Positions 41,572-49,840 of a stretch of 64,000 nt of DNA are shown in pieces; position 1 is the first letter of the stretch; each line of letters opens with the position of its first letter. This stretch comes from an uncultured Collinsella sp. (lineage in GTDB: Bacteria > Actinomycetota > Coriobacteriia > Coriobacteriales > Coriobacteriaceae). The notes beneath the pieces are model-generated. The model was not told the origin of the DNA and ran no database searches. It worked only from the letters and a program-made list of their open reading frames with translations. The stretch lies in assembly GCA_900541125.1 (NCBI GenBank), contig UQIK01000008.1, positions 26,172 through 90,171 of the forward strand. Reading direction: 5' to 3'. The position numbers were made by a program, and so were the translations under genes.

Positions 41572-42495
41572 CTAGCAGGCGGCCATGATGGGGGCAGCAA
41601 CCTGCTTCTTACGGGAGAGGACGCCCGGCATCCAGACGCCGTCGTGCTCGTCGGCAATGCCCAGGCCCTTCTGAGCGGCCTCGGTCTCACCCTCGAGCAG
41701 GACCTGCGAGCCCTCCTCCATGATGTCGGTGATGCACAGGACGATGCCGTCAGCACCCTTCTCGGCGGCGTAGGCGCGCATGGCCTCGCGGATCTCGTCG
41801 ATCATGCCGAGCGCACGGCTCTTGTCGACGGTCTCGTACTGGCCGATGAGCAGCTTCTTGCCGGCGGGCTCGAACATCTTGATGTCGTTGCCGACCATCT
41901 CGGCTGCAGTGAAGGAGCCGGACGGACGGGTGAGGAAGACCTCCATGCCAAACTTGACCGGGTCGACGCCCACCTGCTCGCCGAGCTTGGCGGCGACGGC
42001 GCGGTCGACATCGGTGGTGGTGGGGCTCTTGAGCATAAGCGTGTCGGTCATCATAGCCGAGAGCAGCAGCTTGGCCTGGACGTCGGAAAGCTCAACGCCG
42101 AGCACGCCGGCGAGCTTGGTGACGATGGTGCAGCTGGAACCCCAGGGCAGGCAGATGTAGTGCAGCGGGCCGGCGGTCTCGAAGTCGCCGATGCGGTGAT
42201 GATCGACGACGCCAAAGACCGTGGCGTCCTTAAGGCCGGCGACGGACTGGGCAGACTCGTTGTGATCGGTAAGGACGACGAGCTGACCGGCCTCGACGGA
42301 CTCGATCACGCGAGGCTCGGCGATGCCGGCGTCGGCGAGCAGTTTGGCGGACTCTGCCGGAAGCTGACCAAGGGCGCAGGCCTCGTAGGTGTTGCCGGCA
42401 TACTCAACCTGGTTGAGCAGCTGGGACAGGACGACGGCGCTCATGATGGCGTCGTTATCGGGGTTCTGGTGACCAAAGACAAGAACGTTTGCCAT
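41572..42495 (-). CDS. ppaC: Manganese-dependent inorganic pyrophosphatase
   Basis: A 307-residue DHH-family (family II) pyrophosphatase. Metal ligands lie in FGHQNPDNDA (7-16) and in the DHH motif (GVVDHHRIGD, about 95-104); the C-terminal DHHA2 domain has the substrate-binding RPSGSF and SRKKQV motifs. It splits PPi to drive biosynthesis. GGAGG lies six bases before the ATG. No regulatory CBS domains are present. Confidence 0.95.
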   Translation of the reverse strand: MANVLVFGHQNPDNDAIMSAVVLSQLLNQVEYAGNTYEACALGQLPAESAKLLADAGIAEPRVIESVEAGQLVVLTDHNESAQSVAGLKDATVFGVVDHHRIGDFETAGPLHYICLPWGSSCTIVTKLAGVLGVELSDVQAKLLLSAMMTDTLMLKSPTTTDVDRAVAAKLGEQVGVDPVKFGMEVFLTRPSGSFTAAEMVGNDIKMFEPAGKKLLIGQYETVDKSRALGMIDEIREAMRAYAAEKGADGIVLCITDIMEEGSQVLLEGETEAAQKGLGIADEHDGVWMPGVLSRKKQVAAPIMAAC

Positions 42496-42618
42496 GGATA
42501 TCCTCCACTTGATATGTGTACTTGGACGTAGCTATGGTAGCACGCCGATGCCGAGCCTTCGCAGACGGAAGGGCCACGGCATATTTTGTGGCAGGTATGG
42601 GGGCCAAGGCTGTCCCTT

Positions 42619-42660
42619 TTGCACCATGTTGGTGCAAAGTAACCTGACCCCCTTGCACCA
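42619..42660. repeat. Palindromic repeat of the GGTGCAAAG-AACCTG-CCCC family
   Basis: A TTGCACCA/TGGTGCAA hairpin (42619-42637) is followed by AAGTAACCTGACCCCC and another TTGCACCA. It ends one base before the glucokinase stop codon. The same ordered words occur at 52885-52945. Confidence 0.75.
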
Positions 42661-42661
42661 G

Positions 42662-43615
42662 CTATTTACCGGCGGCGCGCAGGGCTACGTATGCGGCACC
42701 GATGATGCCGGCGTCGTTGCCGAGCGAAGCGACCTTAATGGGCGTCTCGCGCGAGGCAGAGAGCGCGTACTGCTTAAAGTGCTCGCGAACCTTGTCGAGG
42801 TAGACATCGGCCGAAGCGGACGCGCCGCCACCGATCAGGAACATCTCGGGGTCGACCACGTTGGCAATGAGCGCCAGGGCACGGCCGAGATAGTCGGCCA
42901 TGGTATCGGCCGCGGCAAGCGCGAGCTTGTCGCCCTCGCGGCAGGCCTGGAACACGTCCTTGGAATCGGAGGGGCCGGTGAGCTCGATGGGCTCGACGCC
43001 CGCTTTCTTGCACTCGGCAAGGTAGTTGCTCACCACGCCGGTGGCGCTGGAATACTGCTCCAGATGGCCATGGCCGCCACAGCCGCAGGTGCGTTCCTCA
43101 GCCGGGTTCAGGCACATGTGGCCAATCTCGCCGCCAGCACCCACAACGCCCGATACCACGTCGCCGTTAACGATAACGCCGCCGCCCACGCCGGTACCGA
43201 TGGTGACCATCACGACGTTCTGCACGCCCTTGGCAGAACCGAGCCAGGCCTCGCCCATGGCAGCGGCGTTGGCATCGTTCTCATACTTAACGACCGCATC
43301 GGGGCAGTGCTTCTGAATGGCGACCCTCAGCTCGGGCAGGTTAATGGTAATGTTGGCCTTGACCTTGGCATCGCCCGACGCCGGGATGGGACACGGAACG
43401 GCCAGGCCGATGCCCGCCACAAAGGCACGCGGAATCTGCGCCTTGGCGACCACCTGGTCGATAGCCTCGGTCACCGCGGCAAAGCCCGCAGCGTCAACGA
43501 TAGGAGGCGTGGGCACGCTGGCCTTGGCAAGCAGGTTGCCGTCCTCGTCGAACAGGCCCTCCTTAACCGAAGTGCCGCCGACGTCGATGCCGATGTAGTA
43601 CTGCTTAGGTTCCAT
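42662..43615 (-). CDS. ROK-family glucokinase
   Basis: A 317-residue sugar kinase of the ROK family, phosphorylating glucose (or another hexose) with ATP. The phosphate-binding GIDVGGTSVKEG lies near the N-terminus; the catalytic Asp is in ENDANAAAMGEAWLGS; GTGVGGG follows. The zinc motif reads TCGCGGHGHLEQY, where most ROK proteins have CxCGxxGCxE, so the third Cys is His. The start at 43615 has AAAGG upstream. It follows the cellobiose-type PTS genes in the same direction but after their terminator, so it may be transcribed separately. Confidence 0.88.
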   Translation of the reverse strand: MEPKQYYIGIDVGGTSVKEGLFDEDGNLLAKASVPTPPIVDAAGFAAVTEAIDQVVAKAQIPRAFVAGIGLAVPCPIPASGDAKVKANITINLPELRVAIQKHCPDAVVKYENDANAAAMGEAWLGSAKGVQNVVMVTIGTGVGGGVIVNGDVVSGVVGAGGEIGHMCLNPAEERTCGCGGHGHLEQYSSATGVVSNYLAECKKAGVEPIELTGPSDSKDVFQACREGDKLALAAADTMADYLGRALALIANVVDPEMFLIGGGASASADVYLDKVREHFKQYALSASRETPIKVASLGNDAGIIGAAYVALRAAGK

Positions 43616-43669
43616 GGGAGCCCACCTTTCTCGTTTAAACATTGCCTGTATGGTACCGCTCCCAAGGCA

Positions 43670-43710
43670 AAAACCTACCAAAAAGGGACAGGTTTGTTTT
43701 GGCAGGTTTT
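43670..43710. repeat. Inverted repeat of the GGGAC-GGTTTGTTTTGGCAGGTT family
   Basis: Arms 43670-43683 and 43697-43710 pair with one mismatch. The segment 43685-43709 (GGGACAGGTTTG, TTTTGGCAGGTT) recurs at 47564-47588. Confidence 0.7.
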
Positions 43711-43760
43711 ATCTGGGGAAACGCAAATGGCCGCTCAACAGGCCGCACAAGACCATCCCC

Positions 43761-43798
43761 AAAAATAGAGGCGCCGGGAGGCGGAGACTCCCGGCGCC
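43761..43798 (-). terminator. Terminator of the cellobiose-type PTS operon
   Basis: On the minus strand GGCGCCGGGAG pairs with CTCCCGGCGCC and is followed by TCTATTTTTGG. Confidence 0.85.
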
Positions 43799-43856
43799 CG
43801 TCAAAGGGACTATGTTGTCTGTTGGACCGCACGGTCCTTCGCGGCGATAACGCCGA

Positions 43857-44189
43857 CTAGGCCTTAAGTGCCTGCAGCTGCTTGTGGATCTCGATGAGCT
43901 CCGTCGCCATGACGCGCATGGTCTCGGTACCGGCCATCTGGTCCTCGGCATGCAGCAGAATCAACGGGGCCTCGCCGTTACGCTCGCCGTTGGCCTCTTT
44001 CTTCAGAAGCCCCATGTGAACATCGTGGCCACCGTTATAGGCCTCGTCGCCCTGCTTGATAAGCTCCTCGGCGGCGTCAAAATCGCCCTCCTTGGCCTTT
44101 TGCACGGCATTGATGTACATGCTCTTGGCGGTACCGACGTAGCTGATGATCTCGAAGCAGGTCATCTGCAGTTCGTTCATATCCTCCAT
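43857..44189 (-). CDS. PTS lactose/cellobiose-family EIIA
   Basis: A 110-residue EIIA of the lactose/cellobiose family that forms a helical trimer. The phospho-His lies in ILLHAEDQMAGTETM; the upstream EELIKQGDEAYNGGHDVH segment is typical. The start is uncertain: ATG 44189 is used; GTG 44198 directly follows the EIIB stop and ATG 44180 is also in frame. It receives phosphate from HPr and gives it to EIIB (44199-44501). Last gene of the bgl-PTS operon. Confidence 0.88.
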   Translation of the reverse strand: MEDMNELQMTCFEIISYVGTAKSMYINAVQKAKEGDFDAAEELIKQGDEAYNGGHDVHMGLLKKEANGERNGEAPLILLHAEDQMAGTETMRVMATELIEIHKQLQALKA

Positions 44190-44198
44190 ACAGAGCAC

Positions 44199-44501
44199 CT
44201 AGCCCATCACGCTGACGCAGTGGTCGATGATGCCGGCAGCGTTCATGCGGCCGTAGTCGACCATGTTGATGACCTCGACCGGAAAACGACCGGCGGCCTC
44301 CTTCTCAAAGTCGCCCTTGGTGTAGCCGATCTGCGGGCCAAGCAGCAACATGTCGCACTCGTCCAGGTGATCGTGGGCCTCGTTCATGGGACGAGCCTCG
44401 ACCTCGATATCCAGACCACGGTTTGCAACCTCGGCCTGCATCTTCTGGACCAGCAGGCTCGTGGACATACCGGCATTGCAGCAGAGCATGATCTTCTTCA
44501 T
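44199..44501 (-). CDS. PTS lactose/cellobiose-family EIIB
   Basis: A 100-residue EIIB with the phospho-Cys8 in the loop LCCNAGMSTSLL. The segment LLLGPQIGYTKGDFEKEAA near the middle is family-typical. It transfers phosphate from EIIA to the sugar entering through EIIC (44663-46006). The stop codon lies just before the EIIA start, so the two are probably coupled. Confidence 0.92.
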   Translation of the reverse strand: MKKIMLCCNAGMSTSLLVQKMQAEVANRGLDIEVEARPMNEAHDHLDECDMLLLGPQIGYTKGDFEKEAAGRFPVEVINMVDYGRMNAAGIIDHCVSVMG

Positions 44502-44602
44502 GGTTTCCTCCTTATAACTGCGCGGCGCGCAGACGACAACTGGTTTTATTCCTTGCGGCTATTGTGCCCACCCCCCTGCATCTTTACACAAGGGAGAGAG
44601 CC

Positions 44603-44633
44603 GCGGGCACCGGCACCGCGTACCGGCGCCCGC
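44603..44633. repeat. GC hairpin between PTS EIIC and EIIB genes
   Basis: GCGGGC-CCGG and CCGG-GCCCGC arms lie in the 161-bp gap between the genes, with no T run. It could be a processing or stabilising site that adjusts the EIIC to EIIB ratio. Confidence 0.5.
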
Positions 44634-44662
44634 AAAGGTGAAAGGGACGAACGTTAGGCGTT

Positions 44663-46006
44663 CTACTCGGCGAGAGCCTCCTGCTTGGCGATTGCCTTCT
44701 CGGAAATCTTCATAAAGGGCAGGTAGACGGCCATGCCAATGACAATCTCGAGAGCCTGCCACACGCCGGCGCGCCAGTCAAAGCCCGTAGCGAGCAGGGC
44801 ATTGATGACGGGAGGCATGGTCCAGGGCACCTGGGCGATGCAGGGGCTGATGATGCCTGCGCAGGTAAGGCCATAGGTGATGCCGATGAACAGATCGGGG
44901 AGGAGGACAAACGGAATCATGAGCGGCAGGTTGTACACGATGGGGTAACCGTAGATAACCGGCTCGTTGATGTTGAACAGACCAGGCAGGATAGCCATCT
45001 TGGAAACGGTCTCGGAAGCCTTGTTCTTGGAGAACAGGAGCGTGTCGAGCAGAAGCATGAGGGTGCAGCCCGAGCCGCCGATGAGGGCAAAGCTGTTAAC
45101 GATCTGCATGTTCATGTAGTGATCGGGCTGGATGGTGCCACCGGCGGCAAAGGTAGCCATGTTGTCGACGATGAGCATGGTCAGGATCGGCTCGACGGTA
45201 GCGCCAGAGATGGTGGACTGGTGAATACCGACGCAGAACAGCAGGTTGGCAAGGGTGTAGATGAGGATAACAGCCCACGGACCGGCGTTCATGATGCTCT
45301 TGAGCGGGTTGGAGATGCACGTGGAGATGATGGTGCACAGATCGGTGCCGGCGCACACGGCGAGCAGGGCCGCGGCAAGAGCGAAGATCGCGAGGTTGAG
45401 CAGCATCGGGATCATGACGTTGAAGGAGTTGGAGACCGCGGGGGGCACGCCCTCGCCCAGCTTAACCTTGAGCTTCTCGACGCCAGAAATCTTGATGAAG
45501 AGCGAGACGGAGAGCAGAGCGATGATAATGGCCGAGAACAGACCGTTAGTGCCGGTGTTGGCAGTCGAAAGGGCGCCCGTGACCTCGGCGGAGGTGATCT
45601 TGTCGGTGAGCAGCGGGCTCGTGGCGGCAAGCGAGGCGGTGATCTGCTGCGGCATCATGATGACGAAGGCAGAGATGGCGACGACCACGCAAGCGAGCGG
45701 GTTATCGAAACGCTTGTTCTTGGCGAGGCTGTAGCCAATCAATCCGGCCAAGATAATGGCAGAGACGTTGAGGGTGCCCAGCGTAATTGCCGAACCCCAC
45801 GTCTGAAGGTTGGCAAGGCCCGCCGCATCGAGCGGGAACAGAGGGAACACGACGTTATTAATAAGAACCGCGATACCCGCAAGGATATAGAGCGGCGTGA
45901 TGGTCGCGAAGGCGTCACGCAGGGAACGCAGGTGAACCTGATTTCCCACCTTCGCAGAGACCTCGGCAAACTTGTCGAGGAAGCTCTTTCCGTTGTCACT
46001 GGCCAT
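44663..46006 (-). CDS. PTS lactose/cellobiose-family EIIC
   Basis: A 447-residue membrane channel of the lactose/cellobiose family. Recognisable features: the N-terminal SLRDAFATITPLYILAG, GIHQSTISGATVEPI and the FNINEPVIYGYPIVYNLPLMIPF motif, which carries the conserved Asn-Glu-Pro loop that binds sugar. About ten membrane helices are seen. It follows the GH1 phospho-beta-glucosidase gene, so a beta-glucoside such as cellobiose is the likely substrate. Confidence 0.93.
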   Translation of the reverse strand: MASDNGKSFLDKFAEVSAKVGNQVHLRSLRDAFATITPLYILAGIAVLINNVVFPLFPLDAAGLANLQTWGSAITLGTLNVSAIILAGLIGYSLAKNKRFDNPLACVVVAISAFVIMMPQQITASLAATSPLLTDKITSAEVTGALSTANTGTNGLFSAIIIALLSVSLFIKISGVEKLKVKLGEGVPPAVSNSFNVMIPMLLNLAIFALAAALLAVCAGTDLCTIISTCISNPLKSIMNAGPWAVILIYTLANLLFCVGIHQSTISGATVEPILTMLIVDNMATFAAGGTIQPDHYMNMQIVNSFALIGGSGCTLMLLLDTLLFSKNKASETVSKMAILPGLFNINEPVIYGYPIVYNLPLMIPFVLLPDLFIGITYGLTCAGIISPCIAQVPWTMPPVINALLATGFDWRAGVWQALEIVIGMAVYLPFMKISEKAIAKQEALAE

Positions 46007-46126
46007 GATTGCTCCTAACTTTCAAATCCGGCCTTTTCCTATGCGCACGGTGGTCTGTCGCCCTCTGCCACCAGATGTGCCATGTGTTGCGCGCGGCGGC
46101 GCGCGGTCTGGGCGTTCGCCCGGTCG

Positions 46127-47527
46127 CTAATCAACCACGTGGGTCGTGGCGACCTGTTTGAGCCAGGCTGCCGACTTCTTAAGGCGGCGCTTGTAGCCGT
46201 CCATGAGATCGACCTCGACAAAGCCATAGCGATTCTTAAAGGCATTGGCCCAAGACCAGTTATCGATGACGGCCCAGTAGTGATAGCCCCGGCATTTGGC
46301 GCCCTCGGAGATTGCCTTGGCAACCCACTCCAGGTGCTGGCGCACAAAGTCGACGCGGTAGTCATCCTGGATGGTTCCTTCGGCATCGCGGTTCTTGTAT
46401 TCGTCCATGATGCCGATGCCGTTCTCGGAAACGAACCACTCAAGATCGGGGTAGTTCTTAGCGCAGTCCATGCCAAAGTCGTAGAGGCCCTGCGGGTAGA
46501 TCTCCCAGCCGCGGCTCTCATTCATAACGGCATCGGGCCATACGTACTCGTCGGCAAAATGCGGCAGGCCGTACTGGTCGACCTTGCTCGCCGGTGCCTG
46601 AACACGCGTGGGGTGGTAGTAGTTGCAGCCGAGCCAGTCGACAACACCCTGCTTGAGAATCTCTTGGTCGCCGGCACGGAACGGGAGCTTAACGCCGCCC
46701 TCGGCCAGGCTGTCGAGCACATCGGCAGGAAGCTCGCCCTTGGTAATAAGGTCGAGCCACCAGCGATTGTTGATGCCGCTGGTCATACGCACGGCCTCGA
46801 GGTCTGCCTCGCTGGGGTTCTCCTTGGTGTAGACCGGAGTAAAGCAGTTGATCATGCCGATCTTGGCATCGGCGCGAATAGCGCCCTCGTCATAGGCCTT
46901 ACGATAGTTGGCCACGGCCAGCGCGTGCGCCAGCGAGATGTGATACTGCACGGTGCGGGCGCGGTTGAAGTCGTGGAGCTGCGGGAACCACACGCCCTCC
47001 TGATAGCGCTGTTCGGGCTCGACGATGGGCTCGTTAAAGGTGAACCAGTACTTAATCTCCTGGCCAAACTCGTGGAAGGCGACGTCGGCGTAATGCGCGT
47101 AAGCCTCGACGACCTCACGGCTCTCCCAGCCGCCACGGTTAAAGAGGTAGGTGGGCATGTCAAAGTGGTACAGGTTGACGAACGGCTCCAGACCAGCCTC
47201 GCGAGAGGCGCGGAACAGCTCGTGATACCACGCGGCGCCCTCCTCGTTAAGGTTGCCGTCGGCATCGAGCAGACGGCTCCACTGGATGGAAGTGCGATAG
47301 GTATTCAGGCCCAAGTCCTTCAAAATGCGAAAGTCTTCCTGGTACTTGGCCATAAAGTCATTGCCGGCATAAGAGCCAACGCAGTTGTAGAACGAACCCA
47401 GATCCTGGATGGACCAGGTGTCCCACAGGTTCTCGAGCTTGCCGCCCTGGTTCCACTGACCCTCAGTCTGCGGGCCGGACATAGCAGCGCCAAAGAAGAA
47501 GTCGTTGGGCAGCTGATACTGTGCCAT
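46127..47527 (-). CDS. GH1 6-phospho-beta-glucosidase
   Basis: A 466-residue family 1 glycoside hydrolase in the cytoplasm. Acid/base Glu166 (WFTFNEP) and nucleophile Glu368 (VSENGIG) are present. The basic C-terminal RRLKKSAAWLKQ segment resembles the phosphate-binding region of 6-phospho-beta-glucosidases, and the PTS genes downstream agree. The ATG at 47527 has GAGG six bases upstream; a TTG lies just before. It heads the bgl-EIIC-EIIB-EIIA operon, opposite gntR-manA. Confidence 0.92.
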   Translation of the reverse strand: MAQYQLPNDFFFGAAMSGPQTEGQWNQGGKLENLWDTWSIQDLGSFYNCVGSYAGNDFMAKYQEDFRILKDLGLNTYRTSIQWSRLLDADGNLNEEGAAWYHELFRASREAGLEPFVNLYHFDMPTYLFNRGGWESREVVEAYAHYADVAFHEFGQEIKYWFTFNEPIVEPEQRYQEGVWFPQLHDFNRARTVQYHISLAHALAVANYRKAYDEGAIRADAKIGMINCFTPVYTKENPSEADLEAVRMTSGINNRWWLDLITKGELPADVLDSLAEGGVKLPFRAGDQEILKQGVVDWLGCNYYHPTRVQAPASKVDQYGLPHFADEYVWPDAVMNESRGWEIYPQGLYDFGMDCAKNYPDLEWFVSENGIGIMDEYKNRDAEGTIQDDYRVDFVRQHLEWVAKAISEGAKCRGYHYWAVIDNWSWANAFKNRYGFVEVDLMDGYKRRLKKSAAWLKQVATTHVVD

Positions 47528-47561
47528 CAAAGTCCTCGCTTTCGTGTTCTAGAGCTTCCGG

Positions 47562-47651
47562 TTGGAGACGGGTTTGCTTTGGCAGGTTATCCGGCGCGGG
47601 CGCGCACCGGTCATACCGATATCCAACCCGCCAAAACAAAACCGTCCCCAA
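47562..47651. repeat. Imperfect 27-bp inverted repeat (GGGACGGTTTTGTTTTGGCGGGTT family)
   Basis: Arms 47562-47588 and 47625-47651 pair with four mismatches, three of them transitions. It lies between the GH1 start and the operon promoter, so it would sit in the 5' leader or just upstream of the promoter. Confidence 0.7.
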
Positions 47652-47713
47652 ACGGTCGATCCTGTTGTGCGGAAGGATTCCGTTCGTTGCTTAAACTATA
47701 GCGCTCTAATTTT

Positions 47714-47801
47714 AAAAGTAAAGCGTCTTTTTCTTTTTTCTTTCTCGAACTTCTTAGATAAAAGTAATATGGGTGCCCTGTTGAGGGTTATACTTACTTT
47801 T
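47714..47801. promoter_or_regulatory. Divergent promoter/operator region of gntR-manA and the bgl-PTS operon
   Basis: An AT-rich stretch with AAAAGTAA at 47714-47721 and 47760-47767 (direct) and TTACTTTT at 47794-47801 (inverted). Three copies of one 8-mer between divergent genes suggest an operator for the GntR protein encoded next door. A TATACTT word at 47790 may be part of a promoter. Confidence 0.5.
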
Positions 47802-47830
47802 GTATTCATATATGTCGGAAAGGAGGTTCC

Positions 47831-48550
47831 ATGATTCCCAAATACGAGGCGATAGCTGCAGATATTCGTCGAAGTATCGAGGATGGCGCTCTTAAACCGG
47901 GCGACAAGCTTCCCACCGTCGTTGAGTTCTGCGAGCTCTATAGCGTTTCCAAAATCACCGTCAAACGAGCTATTGAACAAATCACCGAGGAAGGTCTTAT
48001 TACCAGCCGACGCGGATCGGGTACCTACGTTAAGGACACGGCGGGGCTTCCCGGCCAGGCGTTTTTCCAGGGCAAAAACGACCGTGCCCAGGGTTTTTCG
48101 TATGAGCACCGCGGGGAGAAGGTGACCTCGGTGGTCTACGATTTCTCGATCGTTAATCCACCGGCGGACATCGCAGCCCAGCTGGGAATTGCCGAGGATG
48201 ACTTTGCCTATCACGTCGTGCGCGTGCGTCAGGCCGATGAGAAGCCCATCGTTATCGAGTACACCTACATGCCCCTCGAGCTGATTCCGGGGCTGAAAAA
48301 GAAGGACCTGTACGGATCGCTCTACCGATTCATCCGCGAGCAATGTGGGCTGAAGATTTCGAGCTTTCACCGTACCATTCGCGCCGTGGCAGCAACCGAG
48401 GAAGAAGCTGAGCGCCTGGATACCAAACCCGGCTCTCCCCTGCTCGAACTCAACCAGATTGGCTTCTTGGATAGCGGCGCCGCCTTTGAGTATTCGGTCT
48501 CACGCAACGTTGGCGACCGCTTTGAGTTGCACAACGTAACGTTGGCATAG
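47831..48550 (+). CDS. GntR/HutC-family transcriptional regulator of the beta-glucoside locus
   Basis: A 239-residue GntR-UTRA protein. Winged helix at about 5-70 (YEAIAADIRRSIEDGALKPG, then KITVKRAIEQITEEGLI), UTRA domain at about 85-235. A strong AAAGGAGG Shine-Dalgarno precedes the ATG. It is divergent from the GH1-PTS operon, which it probably represses until a phosphorylated beta-glucoside is present. It is only distantly related to the two amino-sugar GntR proteins. Confidence 0.88.
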   Translation: MIPKYEAIAADIRRSIEDGALKPGDKLPTVVEFCELYSVSKITVKRAIEQITEEGLITSRRGSGTYVKDTAGLPGQAFFQGKNDRAQGFSYEHRGEKVTSVVYDFSIVNPPADIAAQLGIAEDDFAYHVVRVRQADEKPIVIEYTYMPLELIPGLKKKDLYGSLYRFIREQCGLKISSFHRTIRAVAATEEEAERLDTKPGSPLLELNQIGFLDSGAAFEYSVSRNVGDRFELHNVTLA

Positions 48551-48624
48551 GTTTTTGTAGTCATGCGGGCGCTCGTTTTGAGCAGTTTTACGCGGCGCCC
48601 ACGCAGCACAATGGGAGTATGAAC

Positions 48625-49557
48625 ATGTCCGATTTGATTAAACTGACGCCGATCTTCCACGAGAAGATCTGGGGCGGCCGTCAACTCGAAACCGTATTTG
48701 GTTACGACATTCCCGATGGTCCCATCGGTGAGTGTTGGGCCATCTCGGCCCACCCCAACGGTGACTGCCAGATTGCGGAGGGCCCGTATGCAGGCCACAC
48801 GCTTTCGTGGCTGTGGGCCGAGCACCGCGAGCTCTTTGGCAACTGCGAGGGCAAGGAGTTCCCGCTGCTCATTAAGATTCTGGACGCCAAGGACGACCTT
48901 TCGATCCAGATTCATCCCAACGACGAGTACGCCGCTGAGCACGAGAACGGTAGCCTGGGCAAAACCGAGTGCTGGTATGTGCTGGATTGCGAGCCTGGCG
49001 CCACGATCATCGTCGGCCAGCGCGCGCATGACCGCGCCGAGGCCGCACAGATGATCAAGGACGGCCGCTGGGACGACATGCTCAACGTACTGCCGATCCA
49101 CAAGGGCGACTTTTTCCAGATTGATTCCGGTACCGTGCACGCCATCAAGACCGGCACGCTCATTTTGGAGACGCAGCAGTCGAGCGACGTGACGTATCGC
49201 CTGTACGACTACGACCGTCCCGGCACCGACGGCAAGCTGCGTCCGCTGCACATTGAGCAGAGCCTCGACTGCATAAACTTTGATGCTCAGGCTCCGACCG
49301 ACGGCACGATAACCGCGCCCGAGGTGGACGGCGTGACCGAGCTCGAGTCCAACCCCTGCTACACCGTCGATCGCGTGCGCGTCAACGGCAGCAAGACCCT
49401 CGACCAGCGCTGGCCCTTCATGTGCCTGTCGGTCATCGACGGCAAAGGCACCGTCTGCGGCGACCCCGTCCACAAGGGAAGCCACCTGCTGGCCCCCAGT
49501 ACCGTGGACAAGATCGAGCTCGAGGGCAATATGGAACTGATTATCAGCCACCTCTAG
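48625..49557 (+). CDS. manA: Mannose-6-phosphate isomerase, class I
   Basis: A 310-residue zinc-dependent cupin enzyme that interconverts mannose-6-P and fructose-6-P. Features: PIFHEKIWGGRQL near the start, the zinc motif IQIHPNDEYA, and the second metal segment DSGTVHAIKTGTLILETQQSSDVTYR. The ATG at 48625 has GGGAG seven bases upstream; the ATG two codons earlier is too close. It follows gntR by 74 bp on the same strand. The short form (about 310 aa) is typical of Firmicutes. Confidence 0.92.
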   Translation: MSDLIKLTPIFHEKIWGGRQLETVFGYDIPDGPIGECWAISAHPNGDCQIAEGPYAGHTLSWLWAEHRELFGNCEGKEFPLLIKILDAKDDLSIQIHPNDEYAAEHENGSLGKTECWYVLDCEPGATIIVGQRAHDRAEAAQMIKDGRWDDMLNVLPIHKGDFFQIDSGTVHAIKTGTLILETQQSSDVTYRLYDYDRPGTDGKLRPLHIEQSLDCINFDAQAPTDGTITAPEVDGVTELESNPCYTVDRVRVNGSKTLDQRWPFMCLSVIDGKGTVCGDPVHKGSHLLAPSTVDKIELEGNMELIISHL

Positions 49558-49582
49558 GTCGCAACAACAACCCAAACGCAAC

Positions 49583-49618
49583 AAGGGGCTCCCCCGTTCT
49601 TCAACGGGGGAGCCCCTT
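49583..49618. terminator. Hairpin after manA
   Basis: Perfect 16-bp stem (49583-49598 with 49603-49618) with a CTTC loop. No T run follows on the plus strand, so it may act as a factor-dependent terminator or RNA-stability hairpin. Confidence 0.6.
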
Positions 49619-49703
49619 GCCATGTCTAAGTATTCAGCCCACCCGGCTCTCCAGATCAAAAAGCGAACGAGCAAAGCGACGTTCGTCCAGCAACGTTACC
49701 CAA

Positions 49704-49833
49704 GGACCCGGGCGGGCGTATGGGGCAACATCGATCGCGAGTTCCGCACGCAAAGGAGGCCACTTAATGTGGCCTCCGTCTTGCGCAGGACTGCCCGAGC
49801 AGGCGATGTTGCCCCATACGCCCGCCCAGGTCC
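49704..49833. repeat. 130-bp nested palindrome containing the pcrA terminator
   Basis: Outer arms 49710-49733 and 49804-49827 are exact 24-nt reverse complements, extended by five more pairs after one mismatch. At the centre GGAGGCCAC/GTGGCCTCC (49755-49777) forms a second hairpin followed by TTTGCG on the minus strand. It lies between the convergent manA and pcrA genes. Confidence 0.75.
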
Positions 49834-49840
49834 GCCGGGA

